A stretch of DNA of 64,000 nucleotides from Pholis gunnellus (lineage: Eukaryota; Chordata; Actinopteri; Perciformes; Pholidae): contig OU342808.1 in the NCBI GenBank assembly GCA_910591455.2, positions 13,719,904 to 13,783,903 on the forward strand. Reading direction: 5' to 3'. Positions 47,521 through 59,999 of the stretch are shown piece by piece. Within the stretch, counting starts at the first letter, position 1; every line of letters starts with the position of its first letter. Both the position numbers and the translations under genes were made by a program. The notes under the pieces are model-generated. The model saw only the letters and a list, made by a program, of their open reading frames with translations. It did not search any database and was not told where the DNA came from.

Positions 47521-48044
47521 GGGGAGGGAAAAACAGACACAGTGTAGGCACTAATACATATATACTGTGTATATACACTTTATATATAAACTAATATAAG
47601 ATTGCGATGTTTACTGTCTATTCAGAAAACTCACTGGATCAGTGGAGTGATGAACATTATGTGCAAAACACCCTCTGACTAGTTAAGAATAAGAGTCATC
47701 TGCCAACACTATTTTCAGACTCACTCTGTTGCGAGTATCAAAACTAAACTGGGCTATCCTCTATGAAACCAGGAGAGAAAGTCGACATAAATCACAAAAT
47801 ATAATCTTTATGTTTAAAGACAGCTGTTCTAAATCCTTAATTGAAAGTAGGAACCAAATGAACCATGAACATGAGCACACAGAAATGTGAAGTAATCCAA
47901 TGGAGCTGTTTTATGTGTTAAGGCGTAGCGAGGCACTTTTATGCTTTTCCAATAATGTAAAATGACACTAAAACTGCAAAACTAATGTTGAACACTGACA
48001 TGTGGAGGCAGAATATTGTTCTTTACATGAATTTTACATTGCAG

Positions 48045-48108
48045 GGTAGTCATAGTGACTCACCGAGCAACTCAGTCTCCTGCTGTTTAACACAAAACCT
48101 GTCAAGTG
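48045..48108 (+). other. Candidate plus-strand noncoding exon
   Basis: The acceptor tgaattttacattgcag precedes 64 bp that end CAAGTG, followed by GTAAGTG. Both signals are good and in order. The segment is open in one frame but shows no known domain. It may be part of a noncoding transcript running away from mef2 on the opposite strand, together with 50764-50897 and 51143-51183. Low confidence. Confidence 0.25.
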
Positions 48109-49539
48109 GTAAGTGTTGTTTTTATCCTTTAGCTTTACTTGCAATTCAACTCAGCAGCAAAATAAGTTCTATTTACCAGCCAATCAAAAAGTTTAATGTT
48201 TGAGTAAAGAGTCTGGATTTTTAAACATAGCTTTTGACTTGTAGCAGGCAGTTGCTCTGTCCGCTTCCCTTTCTCCCCTTCCTAAGGTAGTTTGTTCATT
48301 GAGGCCATCCATAATAAATGCACCAGAAAGAAATAATTGCGTCACTATTAGAACAAAAAAAAAAGAGTTTAGGGTTTGTAAAGAGTTAAAATCGCAGGTT
48401 TGCAATCGGAATTGCAGCATTTGGCTGGCTAACAGTATTTTTTAATTTTTGGTTTTGGTTCACCATCACTAAAGAGACTGGAACATCAATGCCAAGTATC
48501 TGCATTTTGGTGGTAGATTTCTTTTGTAGACTTCGGGGATTGAGTCACTGATGTTCTTTAATCATTACTGAAATGCATTGCATCGACTGTGACGTGAATT
48601 GTAGTTTATAAATAGGCTATAATAAACTATTTGAGAGAAAAAAATGCTTCTGTTTCAGCATATATAACAGCTCTTCGACAAACCTACCTTTATGATTCAC
48701 ATTTACATTTACACGTTCAAGTGGTGTTAATAAAAGTAATATTTACATCTTGAGTCAGTTTAACTATGTATATGGTGTTTTTAGAAACACAAAAGGTTAA
48801 TTATTTTTAATTTTATGAAACAACCTGACCCATTTTTCACGCAATGATTACATAGTTGCATTACAACATGCACAATATTATCATATACGGAAAGGGAAGA
48901 AGGGAGGCGTTGTTTGTAACCTGCAACTGTTGTTGATCTGCTGGTGCTCGGCTCATACATTAAGGGAGAGAAGACATCGCAAAAGGAGCTAGGGTGTAGC
49001 ACACATAGTCTCTATAAGATGCTGATTCTTGACTGTACTCTGCGCTTACTGAACAATATTTTGGTAATTTTTGGGTAATGACTTACATCTAAAAATACAT
49101 GTGGCGATACATTTCTTTGTAAAGTTAAGAGTAAGAACGTTATAGTTTTAAAGTAAATGCATATACAAATATATTTACCATATTTACCACAGAGTAAATA
49201 AAAATAGCTCTGCACGTACCGACTTGATGTTACTTGTATAAAAGCAATATCACAAAACAAAACATGCTGCAAAAACAAGCTAAACAAATTAACATTCTGC
49301 ACGGATTCAGAGAGCTGAAAGAGCAAACGACGGAGGGGAAATCATCTGCTGGTAATTGTCTCAGCAAAACTTCCATCTTGAGCTGAAAAGCAAGAGCTTG
49401 GACCTTGGACGCTGCAGCTGATAAGGCTTTGTTTGGAGTTAGTTATTTTTTGGTGGAGTAGAGCAACCCGACTAAGAGACTTTATTGATTCAAATTAATT
49501 AATCCACTTATAGAGGAAGGGGATTCTGTAGCTCTGGAG

Positions 49540-49770
49540 CGACTTAAATAGACCACACCAATTAAACTGTAAATTTGTTGCCTTTAATGATATTCCCAAG
49601 TAATTGAATTGCAGGAATGCTTCAAAATACGAGGCATTAGCATGCAAAAAATATGCGTTTTAGCAATGGATAACCCAAATAAATTTGATATTAATTATTT
49701 TTTGATACGGTTCAAGCCTATTTAGCGTGATTGTAATTACCATCTCTGCGGTAAAGTAAAAGCATGTGGG
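49540..49770. other. Candidate conserved noncoding element
   Basis: Dense homeodomain and POU-type words (ccaattaaactg, aagtaattgaattgc, catgcaaaaaatatgc, gatattaattattt, gattgtaattacc) in about 230 bp with no simple repeat. This is the most enhancer-like block in the upstream flank by texture. Inference only. Confidence 0.35.
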
Positions 49771-50763
49771 TTTAGTGAGGAAGAGTAGATAAAGCTAATA
49801 TATATTCATGTTTCAGATGTTCACAAATAATACAAATAAAATGTATGTGCAAAAGAAGGTTATTTGTGCATTTATTACTGAAGTAGCCTACATGATTTAA
49901 GTTGATATAAGAATTATAAATGATTGTGTTTGGTATAATAATTCCACGGCTGTGAGCTGAAACTGCAACTCACTTGAGGTCCTGTTATGTATCTTCTGAA
50001 CTTTTATGTATATATTGTGAATTTGGTCTGGCAGTAGATGTCCCATATTGCTCCTGTTCCTCTTTTTTCCCCCCTTAATACTTTGTGACAGCCGTACCAC
50101 AGCATCATGGCTAATCCCAACAGGAAAAGCATAGATTAATTAAACATTTGTACCTGTGCAGATGATTTTACATGCACTTCATGACAACTGCCACTACCCA
50201 TGCCAAAAAAAAAGACGAAACAGTGAAAGGATACACACGCTAGAAAAATAAGAACAACATAATTATCTCTTTCTAATTTTCTGAGTGAACTTGGTGGGAT
50301 AATTGATGCAGTGTTGTTCCTTGCACATCTGTTTTCCGTGACGCATGACACAACGTGTATATGCATCTGTGTACACATGTGTGAGGGTGTGCAGGCTTGG
50401 CATGCTTCTGGCTGGAGACAGGTGACAGTGCCTTCACACCTTTGCTGTGGATGTTTTTGTCACACACAGAAACACACTCACAGAGCAGTAACAAACGCTT
50501 TAGTTAAAAAAACACCATCCCCTCCCATTGTGTTTATGAATACGGAGTGCATTGCATATATTGTAGAAGGTACACTAATGTAACTTACACTAAAGTTTAA
50601 AACATTCCAACACACTTTGGGTCCTAAGCGACACGTTAGTTATATATTATGCCATATATCAAAATCATATTGCTTCTAAACTTGTTCGTATAATTAACAA
50701 CATCAATTTGTAATTTATTACATCTATAAATGGCAGACTTTTATTTGTATTCTTATTTCTTAG

Positions 50764-50897
50764 CGTAAGCCACAACAGCTGAAGGCCAAGGTTTTTCAGG
50801 AAAGTGTGATGCTTGAGAGAATTTATGGATTGGAAGTTGGAAGTCTGGCCAGAAAATCTACTTGTGTGTTTCAAGCAGCAAGGTTGAGGTAGCTGAG
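50764..50897 (+). other. Candidate plus-strand exon, 134 bp
   Basis: A strong acceptor (tttgtattcttatttcttag) precedes 134 bp ending GCTGAG, followed by GTAAGTAAC, a consensus donor. One frame is open almost throughout, starting RKPQQLKAKVFQESVMLERI and stopping just before the donor. I do not recognise this peptide. Length and splice signals are those of a normal internal exon. It could be a lncRNA exon or an unrecognised coding exon. Confidence 0.35.
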
Positions 50898-51142
50898 GTA
50901 AGTAACTCTTTAAAGTTCCCTCACCAGTCCTGACTTCTCTTGGGTGGTATCGTCTGAGCTAGTTTTGCCATTCTTACCTTCCAATATAAAGAAAAACTGC
51001 AGAGCTTCTCTAAACCTGACACTCGTGGCCTGTACCATCATGTTACTGTGACATAGGCGAATACAGACAAACTTTAGGGTGCTATTGCTTGCATCGAGGA
51101 TACCGTCAATGAAAAATGAACTCATATTTCTCGGGTCTCCAG

Positions 51143-51183
51143 TGAGTATAGAGTTTTTAAAGAAAGAACTACAAGGGCACTCG
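51143..51183 (+). other. Candidate plus-strand small exon, 41 bp
   Basis: An acceptor tctcgggtctccag precedes 41 bp ending CACTCG, followed by GTAAGTATAG. The donor is strong and the acceptor moderate. It would follow the 50764-50897 segment after a 245-bp intron. Confidence 0.25.
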
Positions 51184-51339
51184 GTAAGTATAGATCTTTG
51201 CCAAGGCCAGATGCTCTATTTGGCAATGTTATGGTATCATATACAACATTCAGAGAATTAATATAGCAGCAAACAGCTGTTTGCCATGTAACAATATAGT
51301 GTAGTAATGTCTACCTGAGCAGAGAATGAAGTCAATCTG

Positions 51340-51398
51340 ATGCAACGCATCTGCATCAGATTCCTCACCATAACTGAAGGAAGCAGTGAGAAAGACAG
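51340..51398. repeat. Dispersed repeat copy B
   Basis: 59 bp beginning atgcaacgcatctgc, 51 of 59 identical to copy A. To its right, 51399-51500 contains acgcgtatcgtccaccctct and serial gttagc units. These remind me of fish nonautonomous DNA elements, so copy B probably retains more of the original element. The family was not identified. Confidence 0.6.
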
Positions 51399-51599
51399 AG
51401 AAGCCCCCATGGGACGGGACGGCGTTAGTGCAGACGCGTATCGTCCACCCTCTGGTTCTCCCAGGTTAACACTGTTAGCTCTGTTAGCATTGTTAGTGAA
51501 AAGAAAAATGGCTTGCCATTTTATATAGTCCAACTGATGACAACTCTGCCTTCATGAAATTAGTGTGGATATAGATTGTTGCAGTGAGGACGTGTTTTT

Positions 51600-52375
51600 G
51601 TAGGCCAACCTGGAAATCAGCATCGCCCTGGCTCAAAGAAACTATTTTGGATTATTGCCGTAAATAAGCTCTGCGGCAAACAAGCATTCATGGTACTCAC
51701 ATGCTTTGTTCAGCAGGATAATCTTCGCAAATGTACACAAGTTTATGATTTTTAAATTGAAATACAATCGACAGAAGTAAAAAGTTAACGATTTAAATAC
51801 AAGGAGATGATATATTCTAATTGCGTGCAAATAATCCCATAGGATTTTGACAATTTCCACATCATCTTGTTAACAAACATCAAACCTTCTCATGGCTGCA
51901 ACAAGAAGCAGCCCTATAAAAGATGGATCCCCAGATCTACTTATTGACACTATATCACAATTACTGACCCCGCTCTGAACATTCATTCAAAAGACCATCA
52001 TTAGGCATGCCACGAAATTGTTAATATTCTCATTTGAAGTACAATTCTGCACCAAATGGAGATCTTAACTCTTAGAATAAATTAATTAAAGTCCCACAAA
52101 ATTGTTCCAGTGTTACTTCCATGCCACCAAAATTCAGTCACTGTTCTATTTTTCTAACCAGGCAGCCGTTTCTGGGCACTAAACCCTTTTATGCAGCTTA
52201 CACTCTCAAACAGCGTTTTAATGTTCTCAGCACTCAGGTACGATGAGTAAGATTTCAATGCATATTTATCTCAATTATGAGTATTGGAAGGAGTTTTTAT
52301 GAACCTTATTGAGATGTTGCAGTTTTCCCTGGAGATGCTGTGTCTAACCTATTTTTGTCAACAATGCTGAATCAC
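51600..52375. other. Upstream flank, no gene seen
   Basis: AT-rich unique DNA without arrays or convincing ORFs. Confidence 0.6.
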
Positions 52376-52379
52376 AGTT

Positions 52380-52740
52380 GATGGTATGCCATTACAGCAG
52401 ATGCAAAAAGGATGACCTCCCCCAGTCAAAGCTTAATCCCCTCCCTTAAAAAGGACCCTATGGTGAGGGCTAATGAAATGCAACTCCTCTTCAGCTCCCC
52501 AGCGATTTAAAGGGGATTTTTCTGATTGAAAACTTCCTGGAGGTGTCTTGCTTGGTTTGTGAAACGTTGTAATTACTGCTGGGGGTCTCCTCCCGCTCTG
52601 TTTGCAGGGGGGCTGAGCAGCATTTGCTCGCGCTCCGGGGTTCTCCCCGAGTTCAGCACACTTAGGCCCATCTAATTAGAGTCTCTGCCACGTCTCCGTG
52701 CTGCTGTCTCCATGTGCAGCTGGGGACAACCCCCAAATCA
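52380..52740. other. Candidate conserved noncoding element
   Basis: Complex block rising in GC from left to right. It contains gcttaatcccctc (paired-type homeodomain GGATTA in reverse), gggctaatgaaatgcaac, gtaattactgctggg and ccatctaattagagtc. It is bounded by AT-rich DNA on the left and a pyrimidine-rich low-complexity stretch (52820-52930) on the right. No coding frame recognised. Confidence 0.3.
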
Positions 52741-52744
52741 AGCT

Positions 52745-55700
52745 GTGGCACACAAACGCTCACCGACCCATGTTCTGTGAGCAACAACAGGCGACACTCC
52801 CAATGCGATGGGAACATTATCTCCTTCCCTCTCTCGCTGGCTCTCATTCATCTCCTCCCTTCTCCTTTTCATCCACCACAACCTCAGTCCTCTTTTCTCC
52901 ATCCCCCACTTTTCCCTCGCTTTGTTCTCCCTGTTCTCCTCACCAAGCTCAGGCACAGCAGCTACAAAGAGCCCCACATAGGAAGATGAGAGGGAGCAGA
53001 GAGTGAAGATGGTTCAGATGCTGCGCAGCGCTTGTGTGCTCGTACGTGTGTTTGTGTTTCCGTGTGTGTGTGAAAGTCTGAGAGTGTGAGGCGGCAGGAG
53101 ATCGCCAGGGTAGTGAGAGTCGGTAGTACACCCAGAGGCACTGAGAAAGAACAGAGAGAACACTTGCCCCCCCTTCAAGAGCAGTTGTTCAACCCCCCGA
53201 GGCGAGGTGATGCAGGGATGGGGGGGGGGCAACAAAGGGCGGAGAGGTGGCAGGCAAAGCTAGCTTTTCTCTTTCACCTGTTCACCTTTACAGTCTCTTC
53301 AAACTCTCCCCCACCCGTTCCTTATACCCAGTGGGTTCATGGAGACTGTTGGTGTAGATTCTTTTTTTTTTTGTACACTTCTCCTTGTCTCAGATAAAGT
53401 TAAGAAAACACAAGCTGCCTGTATACTTGCAAATCTATAAGATACAAGCAGATACAGTGGTAGTCACTTGTACAGGTGAACTTCCCATGGATGTGTGGAT
53501 GTGTGTGAGCATCAGTGTGTACCTATGTGCATTGATCATTAACGTTCCCATAAGCAGTCTCCATGCAATATAAATACACTCACGAATTGTCCATTTACAT
53601 TTTCACGATAGAAGTATCTAATTATACTCAGTGGCTTTTAATTCTAACTGGCAAAATATGTTTGTAACAAACCTCACCTTCTAAACCCAGAGAGAAGGAG
53701 GAAGTCTCCGTGTTCATTATGTATACGGCTTGTATGTTTCCATGGATGCATGCGTGTTTTTGCGCGAGTGTGTTTGCGTCTAATGAGGCTGTGCTTGCTT
53801 CGATCAAGAGGGAGGGACGCATAAACACGGACGGGAACAGCAGCGTTTGAGTCACATACAATGAGGGATGAAACAGTGTACAACATAGAGCATGATGTAC
53901 CCTTTGGGACTCGTTCACACACATACAGAAAAAAAACACATATAGACCGTGCATCCTGGCATCCTAATCAATTGGGAAAAACAACACAAACCAAAGAGCG
54001 TCAACGTTTTGAAGAGGCCCTTGTTCTGATCATTTTGAGGATATATACCATATGCATGCATACATATGCATTTCATTTCTCTCTCCTATATATTTTTTTT
54101 ATACCGTTGTTTTCTCCCGACAATACGATTCGGCACCTGGAGAGTTGAGGGAAGTGATCACATCTACCACATACACTCTCAGTTCTTCTCTGGCTTTTCT
54201 TCCATTTCTCTCTCCCTCCGTCTCTCGTGTTTGAGAACACACACCTGCAGCCGGCCTCTAACCACGCGCCATGCTTCAGTAATCTGCTGACTCTGATTTA
54301 CAGCTTTATGTCTGGTGAGTAGCCAAAGAACTCTGGCTGCCCGGTAACTTGACACTGCGGGCCATATATTAGACCCACTGGCCGTCACCATATATACCAT
54401 AAAGGAGGGCAACAAACAACTTGTGTGTCATGGCTGAAAGAGCATCTCTGTTAGTGTTTGATTTAAATGATAGGAACACTGAAAATACCACATTTTCATC
54501 CTGGTATAGTATACCCATGGGCAAACTTGGGAATGTCAGTAGAGAAATGACAGACAGGAGGGTTGATGTGCAAAAAAGGTTCCTAAGTGGACTGGAACGT
54601 TGCAATTATATGATCATCATCAGGACACCCCTCAAAACTGCTTTTAATATTACATCAAAATGATATGCTGACTCATCAGTAATTAACATGTAATTTGAAA
54701 GAAATGTAAAATATAGATATGTGCACGGTTTTAGTGACCATGTTCAACCTTTTGTAACAAAGATCTTGTGACAAATTGTTGAATTTTAAGTGATCATACT
54801 TGACGACAGCAAGGGTTACTTTTCATTTATAATCTTGGTCGTATCGTTGTGAATAGAAAACATAAAAAATAAAACAATAAATAAAAGCAAATGATGTCTA
54901 AAATGTGTTTTTACCCAAACACAACTCCCACTCCCGAGAGCACAACATGCTGCTTGGACTCTTCTCCCTCATGATTTCACCAGTAGGCTAACACCGTCAT
55001 TAACACTGTCAAGAGAGCAGCTCTTAAAACTAAGCCCGGCTTGCTTTTCCTCTCCACGGTGTAGATCGTGCGGATGGAGTTGTCATCAGTTTAGTCCTCG
55101 CCCTTGTTTTAACACATCTCCAGGGATCACTGCTTCTTGAGCAGACATTTACATTAACTCTTTTTAAACAGACTTTTTTTTTTTTTTTTTTTTTCCTCTT
55201 TAAACTTGTTTCTTGGCAGGTTGACCTGTCGAGAGGGAGCCCACGGTGCCTCACAGCCAGTTTGAGCTACGTTCAAAAGCAGTTAGAACTGTGTTCAAAA
55301 CGGCCTCCTCTGGTTTCAGCCTCTGGGGAGCTCAGAATACTCTGGAGAGCAGCTTTACTATCAACGCCAAACTTGAAAATATAATAATGAAGAAAATAAA
55401 TAAAGAATTGTGTGTATTAAAGCAGGAGTCAATGAGATGTCAATCAAATCATAACTCTTTATGACTTTACAGATTAGCTAATTTGCTGATCATATCAGCG
55501 TCCCTGCCATCTTGGTTTGAATCAGGTTGTGTGTTTTGGCTACAGCTGAACTGTGTGCTTTCTATGAACACTACATGAGAGAGGGCTAACATGAAGCACA
55601 CATGAAGAAGTCCTTGATGAGAAATATAAGGCAAAAACAGTCTTTTGCAACAAGTCTGATTATGTTAAACTGGCCTTAATCAGATACTAATGTAAGTGCC

Positions 55701-55860
55701 GTGTTTCTCAAGGCTGGAGAAATTAAAATCAGTCATGGTTTGTGAAAGAGGGTGTATTTCTATTGCCTTGTCCTCAAAAGCAATGATAATTGCATGCAGG
55801 CGATCATGTGAGCGTGATGTTAAAAAAAGAAAGACATGTTTGTATGCAGTGCTGTATATC
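52745..55860. other. Upstream flank, no gene seen
   Basis: Pyrimidine-rich stretch 52820-52945, poly-G at 53220-53229, GT-rich zones near 53040-53090 and 53480-53530, and poly-T at 55172-55194. ORFs are products of low-complexity sequence or show no known domain. Confidence 0.6.
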
Positions 55861-55862
55861 AT

Positions 55863-55902
<40 letters not shown>

Positions 55903-55983
55903 ACACACACAAAGTACATTTTATTGGTTAGTTAAGCTGGTTGTCAATTTAACACGTGTTTGAACATTTTGTGTTTTGCATGT

Positions 55984-56009
<26 letters not shown>
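55863..56009. repeat. Paired (CA)n and (GT)n microsatellites
   Basis: A CA array at 55863-55911 (one G interruption) and a GT array at 55980-56009 lie 68 bp apart in opposite sense. Together they can form an imperfect inverted repeat. Confidence 0.9.
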
Positions 56010-56014
<5 letters not shown>

Positions 56015-56015
<1 letters not shown>

Positions 56016-59000
56016 CAGAAAGTGAGACAGACAAAGAGAGCTACATAGCCTCCCATCTCAAGGAGCGAGAGTGATACAACTGAGAAAGCAAGATGACGTG
56101 GGAGGCGAGCGGGTGGGAGAGGGGTGAGGGGAAGCCCATCTAAACTCATTTCGAAAATCAGAACTTCTTTTCTAAAGTCAGCATTTCAAATCAGAGCGTG
56201 TCCCCTCTCATTTAATGCATCATTTTGCGAAGTGATAAATTTGTGAATTAGACATACATTCTTTTTGCTTTTAAGATACTGGGTCTCATGAGGGAGGGAG
56301 CAGTGTGGAGGATTTAAGAGCGTTTCGCCGTGTCAAACATTAAAACCCACAGGGAGAGCATCAGCACAATTAGACCGGGGTGAAGGGAAGAGAGAGAAAA
56401 AAAATCCACAGACAAAATCAGGATCTTAAGAGCAGCGGCGTTATTCGTCTGTACAGTAACGTGGTTATCTGTCGCGGGTGATCCTTTTAAACGCTTCGTT
56501 TGCAGGGATAAAAGCAGAGCGGAGGAAATAAACTTAGTTCTGCCTCCAATCTGCAAATCCTTGGTGGTCATGGAAGATGATCCCAATTTGCTTCTGAGCA
56601 GCCCTGTCAGATCTCACAATAATAAATAATTTAAGACTTTAAGCAGCAATTATGCTTGATAAATGTAAAGCATGTAGACCACTGCTTGCCATAGACGAAG
56701 ATGAGGCTTCTACCAAAATACTCTCGTCGCTACTTATGTCATAGCCAATAAATCACGCAGAAAGGTTAAATGAGAAATATTTTGTTTTAATATCAGGTAC
56801 AGTCCCAGAAACTACTGCAGGTCTTAAACTATACTTATTCACCATAGATAGATTATTTGTTTGCCATAACGTTATTCGCCGGGTCTAACTGACCCCAAAC
56901 ATGTCACTGTGTAAGATAACACACTGAACTTTTCTTTGTTGGCGAATAAAGTTTTGGCAAAACAAAATGTATATTTATTTATTTTTATGTCACTATCAAA
57001 TTTGTAAACCAAATTTGTGCCGAATCAAATAGTTACCACTTAAATGCTGTATTATTTTTTTAAGACGGTTAGAAGACAATAATAAATGTTTAAAGTAGTT
57101 TTAACTATTATATCTAACATACAGCAGCTGAGACTGTGGGTTGCAACAATTATTTGATACATTTTCTCTGTTAAATCATTTAGTCTAAAAAAAAAGAAAA
57201 GATTATATTGAAAAACACAAATTATGCCGATCAGTAAAGCCAAGGTGAAGAAATCAGTATGTATTCCAACATCATTGATTCACTCTGATTGATTGACTGA
57301 ATCTCAATCACACTTACATAGCAGACAAGTTATTACTTAAGTGCTGATATGAAAACAAGTGATATCATGTACCGCACAGTTGATAAAACAAGCTCGACTG
57401 TTATATAAATAAAGGTATTTACAGGCTACTACTGTAAATGCATTAACTATGCAACAAGGATTAATAAATACATGCCAGAGGGGCATTAAAACTAACTTTT
57501 GAGTACTCCCTGAAACCATTAAACATGTAACTTCATATCATTACACTCCCACTTTGGATTGAAACCAATAAACCAATCAGTCAAACAGCCAAGTAAACAA
57601 TAAGTAGAAACAATCTGAGCCAAGGCGTGCAGGGAGATAGGGCTGTCTGGTTTCAGAGGGCTGTGCTTAGGTTTGATTTCTCTCTCTGTGGTGTGGTTTG
57701 TTCTCTCGTGAGCTGTCTGCCTCTTCTGTAGCCTCGTCTGTTTGCCTTTTGTTTTTGCAAAAAAAAATCTGCCAAATCATCAAGTCTCCTCCGGCTTCCA
57801 CAGCTGCTTAGGTGAGACACTAAATGTAGAACAATAATTGCACAATTTAACAATAAAGGATGAGAAATTACTCTCTGTTGCTTAACATGTTTGTTCTTTT
57901 TCACCATCTAATGTCATTCGATTAATCTTTTTAGAAACGTAGATTTGAAATAAACCTTCCCCCAAATCATCATTAGTTCCTTTTCGTGGAGGTAAATAGC
58001 ACCAACGCAGCATTTACATTTATTACTGACTGGGAGCATTTCATTCCAGGATGTGAGTTGTGAGCTCTGTTTCACAGCATGCTCTTTTTCATTTTTAGGC
58101 TGGCAAAGGTTGCAGAGGGAAACAAAGCTAGAGAGCTAAAATGAGACCTAGATACTGAGAGAGAAGGAGAGGCTATACGGTTTAGATTTTGGCACGGGCC
58201 ACTATTTACCTAGAAGAGTCACTGTGTCCATTTGGGCTAGATATTTTGGTGGCCACTGGAATCCAGTTCGTGAATACCTGCATTGAGCCACTGGGTCAGA
58301 GGCAATGCTGTGAGGCCACGGGCAGACAGGAGCCACTGGTCACCACAGTTTGAACACGGTGCCCTCGTGCTGTTTGCTCCTCTGCCGCCGCCTCCTCTCC
58401 TGTATGGCCAGCTCTGTGTTTGCTCATGCGTGGATATGAAATAGCAGCAAATATGATGTGATGTGTGGAAAGGAGTGCCACCTTGCAGGAACAGAGATGC
58501 GTGTTTATTTTACGTTATTACGTTTTTCTTATGTGTCTATTTCCGTCTAACTCCTGACAATCCTTGTAGCAATATGAATAAAGACCTGTGTCCATAAATG
58601 ATTAAGCATAGAAGGTTTAACCTTTTAACCCCTAAGCCTATTTTGAGCCCTCCGCTCGAACATTTCATACCCACACTCAAAGGGGCTTATCTCACTAACT
58701 ACAAGGTCTATTTGAATAATTTCAATGGTATTATAACACTAACACTTGTGATAGTTTTTTTAATATATGTACATGTCAGTGTATATGTTACTGGTTAATG
58801 CTGAATGAATATAACACACAGCTCAAATAAAAAATGTTCAGGTTCGCCTGGTAATATGTAGTTTAATTTTCAAATCATATCCTGCTAAAGTAGTTTGTAA
58901 ACATTCTGGATGCAGTGCTTGAGCCAAGTGAAGGCACATATAATCGTTATGATGATTATCCTATTTATTTAGATTCAAAACATAATTTGAAATTTCACAA

Positions 59001-59690
59001 TTAATCAAATCAAACTAACTGACCCAAGGGCAGAAAAATACCAGTCCTGTAATGCGAATAAATAATAATAAAAAAATGTTCTCACAGACATAAACATTTC
59101 TTATTATTTAATTGTCTAAACAAATAATCCAGTTGTTTGATTTCTGTCAAGTCTGTTGGTTTTCCATAAACAGAAAGCATCAATCACAGTATAGTATTGC
59201 CTGACAATGACTACATCAGCTGCAGAAGTTGCACCAGTATCTTGCACTAACGGCAGACACAAACGAGCATCGAGCCTGAGTATTCCTGGAATACCGTGGA
59301 TGTGGCCACAGGGGTATGAAGAGAGCGGAGACAAGGGGAGAGGACTAGAGTGTAGGGGTTTAAAACAGAGATGAGGGAAAAAGAGAAAATTCCCTCAAAG
59401 ACTTAATTCTCCTTCGTTCTCTTTTCCAGGCCAACAAGGTTTCTGCTTCCCCCTATTGTTAGTAAAGCTGGAATTCTACAGTGAAAAGTAGAAAAATGAA
59501 ACGGCATTATATGGAATGGCATTCTGACACGATCCGCTGTCGACAGAATCTTTCAAAGTTAACAGGCCATATAATTCATCCACTGAAATATTAGCCTCTT
59601 TCCCACAGGCTGGGGTTAGTCATGGAGCGCTGGAAGGGCCGTTTGCCGTGTTGTGTTGTGTTGTGGTGGGGGCTGAAATAAGCTTATTAT
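56015..59690. other. Upstream flank, no gene seen
   Basis: Mostly AT-rich unique DNA; an AG-rich stretch opens the segment. No splice-bounded or domain-bearing ORF was found. Confidence 0.6.
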
Positions 59691-59699
59691 CAAATTTCC

Positions 59700-59920
59700 C
59701 TCTGAAACTGCCTCATTTCTTGGATGCATGAAATGCCCTGTCTCTTCTGTGAGCGTGGCTGGTAATGCTGAGTGGCAGGTCCTCCAGAACAGCGCCAGAG
59801 TCCAGTCTGTCGCCAAGGTGATGACGTTATGGCAACCAGCTGTCAAACGGCTGGATAACCGCCGTCGTCGACAAAGACGCTCACCAGAACCAGCTGCTGC
59901 TAGCATTACCACCAATTAGG
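59700..59920. other. GC-balanced block with CRE-like and RFX-like half sites
   Basis: Complex CpG-bearing block. TGACGTTA at 59822-59829 (CRE-like) runs into GGCAACC at 59831-59837 (an RFX X-box half site; the plus strand reads gttatggcaacc). Nearby are two CAGCTG E-boxes (59838-59843 and 59891-59896). A 63-codon plus frame at 59728-59919 looks fairly protein-like but has no recognised domain. Regulatory interpretation preferred. Confidence 0.3.
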
Positions 59921-59968
59921 AGTCAGGAGTTGGGTGCCTGTCGGAGGAGAAGGAGGCCAACAGAGAAC

Positions 59969-59989
59969 GGGGGGGGGGGGGGGGGGGGG
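59969..59989. repeat. Poly-G tract
   Basis: About 21 consecutive G. G-runs this long can fold as quadruplex and are error-prone in assembly. Confidence 0.9.
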
Positions 59990-59999
59990 AACAACACCA

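Noticed and set aside
50910..51125. Minus-strand ORF ending at a donor-like GGAAG|GTAAGAA near 50979
   Set aside because: The donor is good but the preceding acceptor is weak, and the block overlaps the better-supported plus-strand segments; not enough to call an exon.
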